DNA of 64,000 nucleotides from Tsukamurella tyrosinosolvens. Its GTDB lineage: Bacteria; Actinomycetota; Actinomycetes; Mycobacteriales; Mycobacteriaceae. The notes under the pieces were generated by a model, which saw only the letters and a list, made by a program, of their open reading frames with translations, was not told the DNA's origin and did not search any database. Positions 52,005-60,517 of the stretch are shown piece by piece (position 1 is the first letter of the stretch; every line of letters begins with the position of its first letter). The stretch lies in assembly GCF_900104775.1 (NCBI RefSeq), contig NZ_FNSA01000003.1, positions 496,001-560,000 on the forward strand, given 5' to 3'. The position numbers and the translations under genes are program-made.

Positions 52005-52819
52005 GCGTTCTCCGTGGCCTCCGCCGGCGCAGTGGAGGTCCGGAGCCTGCCGATCTCCTCGCGCAGGGCGCCGACCTCCGCGGTGAGCTCGTCGACCTCC
52101 CGGTCGGTGCGGCGCGCGGTGGCGTCGACGGACTTGAGCTGGTCGACGACCCAACTGGTCGCGGTGCCGATCACGAAGCTGATGAGGCCGATGCCGACGA
52201 CCATGAGCAGCAGCGCGACGATGCGGCCCTCGACGGTGACCGGATAGATGTCGCCGTAGCCCACGGTGGTGACGGTGACGGCGGCCCACCACAGGGCGTC
52301 GCCGTAGCCGGTGACCTTCGTATCCGGGGCGCCGCGCTCCGCGTCGAGGAAGGCCAGGCTGCACAGGAAGACCACGAGCACCGACGTGGTGCCCACGAAG
52401 ACCGCGAGGCGGGCCCGGCTGAGCCGCGCCCGGTGGAGTCCGCCGATGAGGAGCGGGGCGGCGCGCAGTGCCCGCAGTGGGCGGAAGGGCGGCAGCGCGA
52501 TCGCGATGAGGTCGATCGGGTGCGTCCGCACGAACCGCCAGCGGTCCGTCGACAGGCGCACCCGGATCGCGTAGTCGGCGACGAAGGCGGCCCAGATCGC
52601 GATGTCGCCGGCGTCGACGAGGCGGCGCACCAGCGGGCTCGGCGCGACGTCGAGGACCTGCACCGCGTAGACGGCGAGAAAGGCCAGGGCCAGGCCGATC
52701 ATCACGGGATTCGTCCGACGCTCCCAGAGTTGCCTGCGGGTCACCGGCGAAAGGTACTCCGCGCGGGCCGGTCTCCGCTGGGGAACCGGCTGCGCCCCCT
52801 CGATTATATGCAATAGCAT
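51980..52819 (-). CDS. Voltage-gated-type potassium channel subunit
   Basis: This 279-residue protein has six membrane segments. S1 is NPVMIGLALAFLAVYAVQVL, the S4-like segment has spaced arginines (FRPLRALRAAPLLIGGLHRAR), and the pore carries the K+ selectivity filter WWAAVTVTTVGYGDIYPV followed by the inner helix IVALLLMVVGIGLISFVIG. A C-terminal coiled coil (VDELTAEVGALREEIGRLR) likely helps tetramer assembly. No RCK/TrkA domain is present. The start ATG 52819 is the best available, though the first 15 residues are not strongly family-like. It converges on clpC1 and is divergent from the next membrane protein. Confidence 0.9.
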   Translation of the reverse strand: MLLHIIEGAQPVPQRRPARAEYLSPVTRRQLWERRTNPVMIGLALAFLAVYAVQVLDVAPSPLVRRLVDAGDIAIWAAFVADYAIRVRLSTDRWRFVRTHPIDLIAIALPPFRPLRALRAAPLLIGGLHRARLSRARLAVFVGTTSVLVVFLCSLAFLDAERGAPDTKVTGYGDALWWAAVTVTTVGYGDIYPVTVEGRIVALLLMVVGIGLISFVIGTATSWVVDQLKSVDATARRTDREVDELTAEVGALREEIGRLRTSTAPAEATENARSRHPEG

Positions 52820-52855
52820 CGGATCGGAATCATGTGTTGAGGATGGGGGTGAGGG

Positions 52856-53425
52856 ATGCGCTGGGCGGTGCGGAGGCGGATGTCGTGGGTCCTGCTGGGG
52901 CTGGCGTCGCTGACCTCGCTCGCCACCATGGGCATCCTGATCGACGAGGACGAGCTCGGCGGGTCCCTGTTCCTGGTGGGCGTGCTCCTGTTCGTCGCGG
53001 CGACCGTCGTGCACTGCCGGCGACGGTCCCGCTTGTTCCCGCTCGCGATCTGTTATGCGGTGGGCTTCGCGTTGATCCTGGTCGTGATCCTGGTGGCGGT
53101 CACGATCGGCCCTCACCGCGCGGGCGCGGGCGGTCACTGGGGGTGGCGCGACGCCGCGGTGACGATCGGGATGACGGCGTTGATGGCGCTCGCGACGTTG
53201 ATCTGGTGCCTCGGCACGGACTCGTTCGCGCGGGCGGCCCGCTGGGCCGCGATCCCGCTGCTGGCGGGGGTCACGGCGAGCCTGCTCCCGCTCCCGGTGA
53301 TCCACGATCGATCGGTCGCGGTCGCGATGGTGGCGGCGCTCGTGGCGGTGGTGCTGTGCGAGGTCTCTCCCGAGGCGGAGGAGCCGCGGAGTACCCCGGA
53401 GCCCGTGGAGGCGGGAACGCCGTGA
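52856..53425 (+). CDS. Uncharacterised multi-pass membrane protein
   Basis: This 189-residue protein has about six hydrophobic segments (for example SWVLLGLASLTSLATMGILI, LFLVGVLLFVAATVVHC, LAICYAVGFALILVVILVAV and AAVTIGMTALMALATLIWCL). The C-terminal tail is short and acidic (SPEAEEPRSTPEPVEAGTP). There is no recognisable motif. GGTGAGGG lies immediately before ATG 52856. It is divergent from the K+ channel gene. The next gene begins 67 bases on and need not be linked. Confidence 0.7.
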   Translation: MRWAVRRRMSWVLLGLASLTSLATMGILIDEDELGGSLFLVGVLLFVAATVVHCRRRSRLFPLAICYAVGFALILVVILVAVTIGPHRAGAGGHWGWRDAAVTIGMTALMALATLIWCLGTDSFARAARWAAIPLLAGVTASLLPLPVIHDRSVAVAMVAALVAVVLCEVSPEAEEPRSTPEPVEAGTP

Positions 53426-53492
53426 CCTGGTCGGTGCGGGCCGGGTCGGAAAACCGCTGGTGCTCGAACCGACGGGGTGCGACGCTCGGGGC

Positions 53493-54281
53493 GTGCTGAC
53501 CGACGAGCAGGTGGAGGACTTCGTCCGCGACGGGTACGTCGCGCTCCGCGGGGCGTTCAGCGCCGCGACGGCGGCCGCGGCCCGGGACGTGCTGTGGGCG
53601 GAGATGGCGTCGTCGGGCATCGACCGGGACGACCCGTCGACCTGGGACCGGCCCGTGATCCGCCTGGGCGAGCACGACGAGCCCCCGTTCCGGGAGGCGG
53701 CGGCCTCGCCGCTCGTCGCGGCGGCGGCGGACCGTCTGGCCGGGCCCGGGAAGTGGGTGCCGCGCGTCTCGATCGGCACCTTCCCCGTCCGCTTCCCGTG
53801 CGAGGACGGCCCCGGCGACGACGGCTGGCACGTCGACGCGAGTTTCCCGGGCGAGCAGCCGGAGGCGTTCCTGCACTGGCGGGTGAACGTGCGCAGCAAG
53901 GGCCGCGCGCTGCTCATGCTGTACCTGTTCTCGGACATCGGCGACGACGATGCCCCGACGCGGCTGCGCGTGGGCTCGCACCGCGCGTTGGCAGCGATGC
54001 TGCAGCCGTACGGGGAGGAGGGAGCGGAGATGGGCGCGCTCGTCCCGGAGTTCGCGGCGACCGAGGGGCTGCCGGAGGTGCGGGCGACGGGCGCCGCCGG
54101 CGACGTCTACCTCTGCCATCCCTTCCTCGTGCACGCCGCGCAGGCACTGCTGCCCGGTCCGGGGCGCGGCGCGCGGTTCCTGGCGCAGCCCGCGCTGCTC
54201 GGGCCGCCAGCAGACCTGGACCGGCCCGACGAGGAGCTCACCCCGGTGGCGCGGGCGATCGTCCTGGGTTGCCGCGGGTAA
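53493..54281 (+). CDS. Phytanoyl-CoA dioxygenase (PhyH) family protein
   Basis: This 262-residue Fe(II)/2-oxoglutarate oxygenase-like protein starts LTDEQVEDFVRDGYVALRGAF, the usual PhyH opening. The iron-binding HxD is in GWHVDASF and the distal His in DVYLCHPFLVHAAQ, with the 2-oxoglutarate Arg probably in GPGRGARFLAQP. Substrates in this family range from lipids to secondary metabolites and cannot be predicted. I place the start at GTG 53493; GTG 53460 would add 11 residues (MLEPTGCDARG) before the conserved part. Neither has a clear ribosome-binding site. Confidence 0.85.
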   Translation: MLTDEQVEDFVRDGYVALRGAFSAATAAAARDVLWAEMASSGIDRDDPSTWDRPVIRLGEHDEPPFREAAASPLVAAAADRLAGPGKWVPRVSIGTFPVRFPCEDGPGDDGWHVDASFPGEQPEAFLHWRVNVRSKGRALLMLYLFSDIGDDDAPTRLRVGSHRALAAMLQPYGEEGAEMGALVPEFAATEGLPEVRATGAAGDVYLCHPFLVHAAQALLPGPGRGARFLAQPALLGPPADLDRPDEELTPVARAIVLGCRG

Positions 54282-54396
54282 CGATCACAGAGAGCGGATC
54301 GGTGGCGCCGCGCGTCGGCCGTGCGCACGCTCGGTGGACCCGGCCGCGCGGCGTGCCGGGCGGTGGTGGGGCGCGCACCGTCGGAATCGGCGGGAG

Positions 54397-54402
54397 TAGG
54401 TT
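54397..54402 (+). promoter_or_regulatory. -10 element of leaderless flavin reductase gene
   Basis: TAGGTT six bases before ATG 54409, with no Shine-Dalgarno. Confidence 0.5.
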
Positions 54403-54408
54403 GGCAGC

Positions 54409-54960
54409 ATGACCGAGGCCGGATTCGACCAGCGCACGTTCCGACATGTGATGGGGCAGTTCTGCACCGGCGTCACGATCATCGCGACGTCCGACGCCGC
54501 GGAGAAGCCGGTCGGCTTCGCGTGCCAGTCGTTCGCCGCGCTGTCGCTGGACCCGCCGCTCGTGCTGTTCTGCCCGATGAAGACCTCGCGCACCTGGAAG
54601 CACATCGAGGCGTCCGGGAAGTTCGCCGTCTCCGTGTTGGGGCAGGAGCAGGAGTCGGTGAGCGCCGCGTTCGGTCGGTCGGTCGACGACAAGTTCGACG
54701 GGCTGCGGTGGACGCCGTCGCCGCTCGGCAATCCGACCATCGACGGCTCCCTCACATGGATGGATTGCACGCTGGAGAACGTCCTCGACGGCGGCGACCA
54801 CCACATCGCCATCGGCCGGGTGCACCATCTCGGTGACGTCGACGACGCGAAGCCGCTCCTGTTCTACCGCGGCGCGTACCTCTCCACCAATCACCCGCAG
54901 CAGCACCCCGCGTCCAGCCTCGAGTCGTTCCTCACCTGGGACTCGGGCGCCTGGCTCTGA
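54409..54960 (+). CDS. Flavin reductase-like protein (HsaB-type)
   Basis: This 183-residue FMN-binding split-barrel protein reduces free flavin with NAD(P)H for a partner monooxygenase. Typical parts are TFRHVMGQFCTGVTIIAT, VGFACQSFAALSLDPPLVLFCPMKTSRTW, GKFAVSVLGQEQESVSAAFG and IDGSLTWMDCTLENVLDGGDHHIAIGRV. It is close in style to HsaB, the reductase of the cholesterol-ring hydroxylase of mycobacteria, but no monooxygenase lies beside it, so the partner is unknown. It is probably read from a leaderless message (TAGGTT upstream). Confidence 0.9.
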   Translation: MTEAGFDQRTFRHVMGQFCTGVTIIATSDAAEKPVGFACQSFAALSLDPPLVLFCPMKTSRTWKHIEASGKFAVSVLGQEQESVSAAFGRSVDDKFDGLRWTPSPLGNPTIDGSLTWMDCTLENVLDGGDHHIAIGRVHHLGDVDDAKPLLFYRGAYLSTNHPQQHPASSLESFLTWDSGAWL

Positions 54961-55014
54961 TCGGCTCCCGCGGCTCCGCCCGGTAGCTCCCCGCCCCGGT
55001 CAGAAGGGTGGCGC

Positions 55015-55320
55015 TCACTGCCCGTACGTGTACCGCAGGTCGGCGAAGACCAGCGTGCTCACCCGTCGCGCGACGTGGCGGGTGTGCTCGGGGCCGGGGA
55101 GGGGGGCGTCGGCGTACAGCGCCCAGTGCACGTCGGAGCCACCGTCGCCGGGCTCCAGCGAGAAGACCACGCGCAGGTCCGGTCGGTCCGGCCACAACGA
55201 CGACCACTCCACGCGCGACGGCGCCTCCACCTGGAGCACCGTGGGGGCGACCTCGTCGTCCGTCAGTCGCAGCCAATGCCGGACGGTGCGCGGCGCGGGC
55301 GCGGCCAGGTCCGCGCACAC
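55015..55320 (-). CDS. SRPBCC-like protein, start uncertain
   Basis: About 100 residues are supported, with the β-strand/helix pattern of START/SRPBCC proteins: EVAPTVLQVEAPSRVEWSSL, LRVVFSLEPGDGGSDVHWALYA, and a C-terminal helix RHVARRVSTLVFADLRYTYGQ. These bind hydrophobic ligands. The frame stays open upstream, but there is no standard start codon between the mhuD stop and GTG 55320, and a strong terminator hairpin (55329-55354) lies there. Either translation starts at GTG 55320, giving a protein shorter than the usual ~140 residues, or the N-terminus has been lost. Confidence 0.55.
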   Translation of the reverse strand: MCADLAAPAPRTVRHWLRLTDDEVAPTVLQVEAPSRVEWSSLWPDRPDLRVVFSLEPGDGGSDVHWALYADAPLPGPEHTRHVARRVSTLVFADLRYTYGQ

Positions 55321-55328
55321 GACACGCG

Positions 55329-55354
55329 GCGGCGCCGGAAGATTCCGGCGCCGC
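55329..55354. terminator. Hairpin terminator downstream of mhuD
   Basis: Perfect 12-bp arms 55329-55340 (GCGGCGCCGGAA) and 55343-55354, 23 bases past the mhuD stop on the minus strand, just upstream of the SRPBCC-like reading frame. Confidence 0.7.
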
Positions 55355-55376
55355 GAGGCGATCTCGTGCGAGCCGG

Positions 55377-55712
55377 CTACTGCGCGGCCTGACCGGCGAC
55401 GTCGAGGACGACCTCGAACTCCAACAGGTCGGCGCCCGAGGCGACGGGCTTGCGGCCCTCGCCGCCGCCGGGGCTGCGCTCGCCGGCGTGCGCCTGCCGG
55501 GCCGGCCCGTCGCGCCACGCGGCGAAGTCCTCCTCCGACTCCCACTGCGTGACGACGAAGTAGCGGTCGTCGCCCTTGACCGGGCGCAGCAGCTGGAAGC
55601 CGAGGAAGCCGGGCGAGTTCTCCACGGCGTGCGCGCGCTGCGCGAACCGCTTCTCGAGCTCGGGGCCCGCGCCCTCGGGGACGTGGATGGCATTGATCTT
55701 CACTACGCTCAT
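55377..55712 (-). CDS. mhuD: Haem-degrading monooxygenase MhuD (antibiotic monooxygenase fold)
   Basis: This 111-residue protein matches MhuD (Rv3592) of M. tuberculosis, which opens haem to mycobilins without releasing CO and frees iron. VVKINAIHVPEGAGPELEKRF contains the catalytic Asn (position 7). SPGFLGFQLLRPVKGDDRYFVVTQWESEEDFAAW has the distal Trp, and RQAHAG the haem-ligand His. A short Gly-rich insertion (SPGGGEGRK) lengthens the loop after the His. It acts as a dimer in the cytosol. The start is ATG 55712; no clear iron box was found upstream. Confidence 0.93.
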   Translation of the reverse strand: MSVVKINAIHVPEGAGPELEKRFAQRAHAVENSPGFLGFQLLRPVKGDDRYFVVTQWESEEDFAAWRDGPARQAHAGERSPGGGEGRKPVASGADLLEFEVVLDVAGQAAQ

Positions 55713-55986
55713 GACACTCGATTCTTGCAGGTCAGATGGTGTTCTTCTTGGTGGCTGCGCGATGCGTGCCCTCTGTGCGCCAGATTCCCTGCTGTGCGAT
55801 CTCGCCCACTGCTGGTCACAGTAATACGCGAAGCCTCGATTGCGGCGTCCTGACCGCGCGATCCTCGACGGCTGCGCTCTGCATCCGTGGCACTGACCCC
55901 GAGCCGGTGGGGAGCCGGTCGGGACCCGCTCCGCCACGGGAAGGATCGCGGACGCCACGCCTTCGCGCGATGCCGACGATGCGGTC
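55713..55986. other. Intergenic region without recognisable gene
   Basis: 274 bases between mhuD and the CPBP protease gene, both on the minus strand. I see no convincing reading frame, hairpin or operator here. It should contain the mhuD promoter. Confidence 0.4.
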
Positions 55987-57009
55987 TCACAGTGAGCGTG
56001 GCGGGTCGGAGCATGGGTGGAACGGGATGAGAGACAGCCTGCGGAATCCGCCCACAGCGGCGATGGCTGCGATGAGAGCGAGCATCGCCAACCAGGTGAG
56101 CCACGATGTCGGCACGAGGACGGTGAAGCCGGGAGTGGGGTCGGTGATGCCCACCGCGGCCGGGATCTGGTTGGCGATCATGTTCGATGAGCCGTGCAGC
56201 GCGACGGCCGGCCAGATGCTGTTCGAGGACAGCCGGATCCACGCCATGACGATGCCGAGAAGAACGTGGGCGGTGGTGAACATCACCGTCGCACGCAGCC
56301 CGTCGAGGCCCGGATACCCGTAGCCCTGCATGGTCAATGGCGCGTGGAAGAGCCCCCACAGGAGTCCGGCCGCGAGCATTCCCGGCCACAAGCCGAGGGG
56401 GAGCAGTCGAGGAAGTAGATATCCCCAGCCCAGTTCCTCCCCGAGGACGAGAACGGTTGCTGGTACGAGGGAAACCAGCCCTATCGCCATCGCGCTCATC
56501 AGGCCGGCGACAGGGAACGGTTGGTGCAGCTGAAACCGGCCGAGGGCCACCGCGAGGGCCAGCGCGGTCGCCACGATTCCCAGGGGGATCGCGATGCCGA
56601 GCAGCAGATGGCCGGCGAGTCGGCGTAGCGGTCGATGCGGCACGAGTCCGGTCAGCTCGAGGAAGTCACGCGGGCTGCGTAATTGCCCCGAACTCGCGGC
56701 AGCCGCGAGCATCCCCACCGCTGGTGTGAACATCGCGACGCCACCGAACCGGAGCTGGTCTCCGGCGTCGTGGATATCCCCGAGCATTCCCCAGGCGACA
56801 CCCACCGCAGACACTCCGGCGAACGTGACGGCGAGGAACACGACCAGTTCCCGCACCGGTACCCGGCAGGGAACGGGGACATCGACCCGACGGACGTGCC
56901 GGCGCGACGGCGCGCGCCGCGTCGAATCCCTGGCGGTGGTGACCGAGCGGCCGGCGTTGCTGGGCCCGTCAGTCGTCACCTCGGTGACGTCGTCTTCGTG
57001 CGGCACCAT
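55987..57009 (-). CDS. CPBP-family intramembrane metalloprotease
   Basis: This 340-residue protein has a soluble basic N-terminus (to ~55) and about eight membrane helices. The CPBP/Abi motifs are LVLGEELGWGYLLPRL (EExxx[WY], with the catalytic Glu pair) near residue 198, GLLWGLFHAPLTMQGYG (FxxxH) and LHGSSNMIAN (HxxxN). Relatives include CAAX prenyl proteases and bacteriocin-immunity proteins, and the substrate is unknown. ATG 57009 follows GGGAGCAA and is preferred over ATG 57054. It is placed between mhuD and the Rv3591c-like hydrolase, which are neighbours in M. tuberculosis, so it may be an insertion. Confidence 0.88.
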   Translation of the reverse strand: MVPHEDDVTEVTTDGPSNAGRSVTTARDSTRRAPSRRHVRRVDVPVPCRVPVRELVVFLAVTFAGVSAVGVAWGMLGDIHDAGDQLRFGGVAMFTPAVGMLAAAASSGQLRSPRDFLELTGLVPHRPLRRLAGHLLLGIAIPLGIVATALALAVALGRFQLHQPFPVAGLMSAMAIGLVSLVPATVLVLGEELGWGYLLPRLLPLGLWPGMLAAGLLWGLFHAPLTMQGYGYPGLDGLRATVMFTTAHVLLGIVMAWIRLSSNSIWPAVALHGSSNMIANQIPAAVGITDPTPGFTVLVPTSWLTWLAMLALIAAIAAVGGFRRLSLIPFHPCSDPPRSL

Positions 57010-57333
57010 TTGCTCCCATCGATGATCGTCTCGGTTCCGGGACCGCCGCGTCACCGGGGCGAGCCGCTCAGCGAGGCCTCATCGTGGGAGCAATCGGAGC
57101 AACCGCACGCGCTCCCCATGGGCAGTGACTCGGTGACCGGGCTTTCGCACCGTCCGGAACGGCGACCGAGGCTTCCTCCGACGCACGCTAGTGGAGCCAC
57201 GACCAGTCCGAATCAGGTGAATCCCCCATGGAGACCCCCATCCGGGGACGAGGTGGCGGTCGCCGCCGCGGCGCTCGTCGGCAGGGGCGCGATCGACTGC
57301 CGATACGCCCGACGGTACCGCCGCCCGAACCGG

Positions 57334-57339
57334 TAGGTT
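57334..57339 (+). promoter_or_regulatory. -10 element of leaderless hydrolase gene
   Basis: TAGGTT seven bases before GTG 57347, with no Shine-Dalgarno. The 337 bases from the CPBP start (57010-57346) otherwise hold no gene that I can support. Confidence 0.5.
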
Positions 57340-57346
57340 GGGCCGC

Positions 57347-58117
57347 GTGGATGAGTGTGTGGGCCTGAGAGATTGGGGTGGCCGCGAGGGGGCGGGCCCG
57401 ATCGTGCTGCTGCACGGTCTCATGGGCCGAGGGCGCACGTGGCGCCGGCAGATCCCGTGGCTGCGCCGCTACGGCCGGGTGTTCACGTTCGACGCCGAAT
57501 TCCACCGCGGCCCCGGCTTTCCCGTGCCGCCGGACGACATCAGCACCGAGCGCTTCGTCGCCGACGTCGCCGAGATCCTCACCTGCCTCGACCAGGGCCC
57601 GGCGACGCTGATCGGCCACTCCATGGGCGGCCTCCACGCCTGGTGCACCGCCGCCGAGTACCCCGAGCTGGTGCGCGCCCTCGTGGTCGAGGACATGTCG
57701 CCCGAGTTCACCGGCCAGTCCACCGATGCCTGGGCGCCGTGGTTCGCGAGCTGGCCCGAGCGGTTCGCCTCGCAGGCCGAGTGTGCGGCGCTGTTCGGGC
57801 CGGTCGCCGGGCGCTACTTCTACGAGGCCTTCGACGACGGTGCGCTGCACGGCGAGCTCGACGTCTTCCGCTCCATCGCCGACCACTGGGGCCCGCGCGA
57901 TCACTGGCCGCAGTGGCGCGCCGTGCAGGCGCCCACCCTGCTCGTCGAGGCCGAATTCACCGTCGTGCCGCCCGGGGTGGGGGAGCGCATGGTCAGCTCC
58001 TACTCCGGCTCCGACCTGCGGTATCTCAAGGTCGACGGTGCCGGCCACCTCGTCCACGACGACGCCCCCGGCGTGTTCCGCGGCGCCGTCGAGGCCTTTC
58101 TCTCCGGTCTGGACTGA
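57347..58117 (+). CDS. Alpha/beta hydrolase (Rv3591c-like)
   Basis: This 256-residue hydrolase has the oxyanion region IVLLHGLMGRGRTWRRQIP, the nucleophile elbow LIGHSMGGLHAW with Ser near residue 87, an acidic residue in the strand LLVEAEFTVV and the catalytic His in VDGAGHLVHDDAP. The lid carries FDDGALHGELDVFRSIADHWG. It matches Rv3591c in position, next to mhuD and near clpC1, but the substrate is unknown. I chose GTG 57347 because TAGGTT lies seven bases before it; TTG 57338 is an alternative. The nei2 gene follows after three bases. Confidence 0.88.
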   Translation: MDECVGLRDWGGREGAGPIVLLHGLMGRGRTWRRQIPWLRRYGRVFTFDAEFHRGPGFPVPPDDISTERFVADVAEILTCLDQGPATLIGHSMGGLHAWCTAAEYPELVRALVVEDMSPEFTGQSTDAWAPWFASWPERFASQAECAALFGPVAGRYFYEAFDDGALHGELDVFRSIADHWGPRDHWPQWRAVQAPTLLVEAEFTVVPPGVGERMVSSYSGSDLRYLKVDGAGHLVHDDAPGVFRGAVEAFLSGLD

Positions 58118-58120
58118 CCG

Positions 58121-58912
58121 GTGCCGGAGGGGGACACCGTCCACAACCTGGCCGCGCGACTGCGGCCGGTGCTCGAGGGGGAGGTGCTCACCGCCTGCGA
58201 CATCCGGGTGCCGCGGTACGCCGCCGTCGACCTGACGGGTCGCACGGTCGGATCCGTGACCGCGCGCGGGAAACACCTGCTGATCAACGCCGGGAACGCG
58301 GTGATCCACAGCCATCTCAAGATGGAGGGCGAGTGGCACGTGTACCGCCCCGGCGAGCGGTGGCGCCGCCCCGCCCACACGGCCCGCGCCGTGCTCGCCG
58401 TCGACGGGGCGCAGGTGGTCGGGTTCTCCCTCGGGACGCTCGAGATCCTCACGCCCGCCGAGGCCGACGGTGCCCTCGCGCACCTCGGGCCAGACCCGCT
58501 CGGACCCGACTGGGACGCCGACCGCGCCGCGGCGAACCTCGCGGCCGCACCCGGCCGCCCCGTCGGGCTGGCGCTCCTGGACCAGACCGTCCTGGCCGGG
58601 GTGGGCAACGTCTACCGGAACGAGCTCTGTTTCCTGCGCGGCGCGCACCCGGCGACGCCGGTCGGGGAGTGCGGCGACCCGCTCACCTGGGCCGACGGTG
58701 CCGCGCGGCTCCTGCGGGCCAACCTCGGGCGGACGCGCAGGGTGACGACCGGCGTCGACCGGAACGGCATGCGGGCCTTCGTCTACGACCGCGCGCGACG
58801 GCCCTGCCTGCGCTGCGGGACGGCCATCGTCGCGGGCGCGCTCGGCGGCGCGGGGGACGCCGAGCGGGCGATCTGGTGGTGCCCGCGATGCCAACCGCAG
58901 AGCGCTAACTAA
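58121..58912 (+). CDS. nei: Endonuclease VIII-like DNA glycosylase (Nei2)
   Basis: This 263-residue DNA glycosylase/AP lyase of the Fpg/Nei family removes oxidised bases. The N-terminal Pro nucleophile and acid (MPEGDTVHNLAARLRPVL) are of the Nei2 type. RGKHLLINAGNAVIHSHLKMEGEWH, LLDQTVLAGVGNVYRNELCFLRG (helix-two-turns-helix) and the C-terminal zinc finger CLRCGTAI...WWCPRCQ complete it. The start is GTG 58121, three bases after the hydrolase stop, suggesting one transcript. The last codons overlap the first operator of the divergently controlled SDR promoter. Confidence 0.94.
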   Translation: MPEGDTVHNLAARLRPVLEGEVLTACDIRVPRYAAVDLTGRTVGSVTARGKHLLINAGNAVIHSHLKMEGEWHVYRPGERWRRPAHTARAVLAVDGAQVVGFSLGTLEILTPAEADGALAHLGPDPLGPDWDADRAAANLAAAPGRPVGLALLDQTVLAGVGNVYRNELCFLRGAHPATPVGECGDPLTWADGAARLLRANLGRTRRVTTGVDRNGMRAFVYDRARRPCLRCGTAIVAGALGGAGDAERAIWWCPRCQPQSAN

Positions 58913-58969
58913 CTAGTTGGTTGACAGTCGCGCAAGTCCGCCCTACTCTTTCAACTAACCAGTTAGTTG
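58907..58969 (+). promoter_or_regulatory. Promoter with two palindromic TetR-type operators
   Basis: A textbook promoter TTGACA (58921-58926), 17-base spacer and TACTCT (58944-58949) is flanked and overlapped by two related palindromes: AACTAACTAGTTGGTT at 58907-58922 and CAACTAACCAGTTAGTTG at 58952-58969. They drive the SDR-TetR pair, so the TetR protein downstream is the likely repressor of its own operon. Confidence 0.85.
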
Positions 58970-58987
58970 AATGCAAGGGAGATCGAT

Positions 58988-59923
58988 ATGTACCAGGTCA
59001 GCGATCAGACGGGACGGACCTTCGTGGTCACCGGATCGAACAGCGGAACGGGCAAGGAGGCCGCCAAGCGGCTCGCCGCCGCGGGCGCCGCCGTCGTCAT
59101 GGCGGTCCGCACGGTGGAGAAGGGGGAGGCCGCGCGCCGGGAGATCCTCGCGCAGGTACCCGGTGCGGACCTCACCGTCCGGCGTCTCGACCTCGCGGAC
59201 CTGGCGTCCGTGCGGGCCTTCGCCGACGGCATCGTCGCCGACGAGGTGGCGGTCGACGCGCTCGTCAACAACGCGGGCGTGATGACGCCGCCCGAGCGGT
59301 TCGAGACCGCCGACGGCTTCGAGCTGCAGTTCGGCTCGAACTTCCTCGGGCCGTTCGCCCTGACGAATCTGCTGCTCCCGGTGCTGCTGCAGTCGGCGTC
59401 GCCGCGCGTCACGACGATGAGCTCCGGCGTGGCGAATTTCGGCCGCATCGACTTCGACGATCCGCAGTCCCAGCGGAAGTACTCTCCGACCCGCGCCTAC
59501 GGCCAGTCGAAGCTCGCCGACCTGCTCATGGCGAACCACCTCGCCGCCGAGAGCGAGCGCCGCGGCTGGCGCCTGCTCAGCGACGCGGCGCACCCCGGCT
59601 ACACCCAGACCAACCTCCAGACCGCGGGCGCGAGCCTCGGCGCGGGCAGTGAGCGCGAATCCGTGGTCACCCGTTTCGCCGGCCGCTTCCTGCCCTCCCA
59701 GCAGCCCGAGCAGGGCGCGGAGCCGCTTCTCTTCGCCGCGAGCGATCCGGAGGCCCGCAACGGTGAGTACTACGGCCCGCAGGGACGATTCGGGCTCGTC
59801 GGGGCGCCGGGGGTGACCAAGAAGAACGCGCGGATGCGGGACGCCGACGTCGCCGCCGAGCTGTGGAAGTACGCTGCCGAGGTGACCGGAACCGACCTGC
59901 CGCGCGATGCCGCCCGCGCCTAA
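58988..59923 (+). CDS. Short-chain dehydrogenase/reductase
   Basis: This 311-residue classical SDR of the retinol-dehydrogenase/protochlorophyllide-reductase-like group has [22 protein letters not shown] for [22 protein letters not shown] with the catalytic Ser, and [12 protein letters not shown] as YxxxK, with [10 protein letters not shown] after it. AGGGAG lies seven bases before ATG 58988. It is under a strong -35/-10 promoter with two operators and overlaps the tetR gene by 17 bases, so it is probably induced by its own substrate or a related xenobiotic. Confidence 0.92.
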   Translation: MYQVSDQTGRTFVVTGSNSGTGKEAAKRLAAAGAAVVMAVRTVEKGEAARREILAQVPGADLTVRRLDLADLASVRAFADGIVADEVAVDALVNNAGVMTPPERFETADGFELQFGSNFLGPFALTNLLLPVLLQSASPRVTTMSSGVANFGRIDFDDPQSQRKYSPTRAYGQSKLADLLMANHLAAESERRGWRLLSDAAHPGYTQTNLQTAGASLGAGSERESVVTRFAGRFLPSQQPEQGAEPLLFAASDPEARNGEYYGPQGRFGLVGAPGVTKKNARMRDADVAAELWKYAAEVTGTDLPRDAARA

Positions 59924-60500
59924 GCAACAGCGGCCGCCCTCCGTCAAAGGGCAGCGCGACGCTGCCGCGACCCGTGCCCGGCTGCTCGACGCCGCGACCG
60001 TCGAGTTCGCCGAGCACGGGCTCGCGGGCGCGCGCGTCGACCGGATAGCCGCTGCCGCCGAGGCCAACAAGCAGTTGATCTACGCCTACTTCGGCAACAA
60101 GCGGCAGCTCTTCGACGCCGTCATCGAGGGCCGCGTCGCGGAACTGTTGGAGACGGTGCCCTTCACGGCCGAGGACCTGCCCGGATACGCCGTGCGGCTG
60201 CGCGCCTTCAACCGCGCCCACCCCGAATTGATGCGGCTGGTGCTGTGGCACACCTTGGAGTGCCCGGGGGAGCTGTTGGCGCTCGAGTTCACATCGGACT
60301 CGAACGCGAAGAAGATCGCCGCGATCCGGGCGGCACAGGATGCGGGAGCGATCACCGCGGGGACGTCCGCGCCGGCGCTGCTCCTTGAGGTGATCGCGCT
60401 GATCCACGGCGACATCCTGTCCGGCGGTAGCGAGGCCGCCGAGGTGGCGCTGGACGACGACGCCCTCGCCGCCGCCGTGCGGCGGCTCGCCGCGCCGTAG
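59907..60500 (+). CDS. TetR-family transcriptional repressor
   Basis: This 197-residue regulator has the TetR N-terminal helix-turn-helix: [57 protein letters not shown]. The C-terminal ligand domain is helical and not conserved. Its start lies within the last 17 bases of the SDR gene, so both are made together, and the two palindromes upstream of the SDR are its likely targets. A basic, Pro-rich extension ([16 protein letters not shown]) precedes the helix-turn-helix. Confidence 0.92.
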   Translation: MPPAPKQQRPPSVKGQRDAAATRARLLDAATVEFAEHGLAGARVDRIAAAAEANKQLIYAYFGNKRQLFDAVIEGRVAELLETVPFTAEDLPGYAVRLRAFNRAHPELMRLVLWHTLECPGELLALEFTSDSNAKKIAAIRAAQDAGAITAGTSAPALLLEVIALIHGDILSGGSEAAEVALDDDALAAAVRRLAAP

Positions 60501-60517
60501 CGCTCAGGCGCAGCGGC

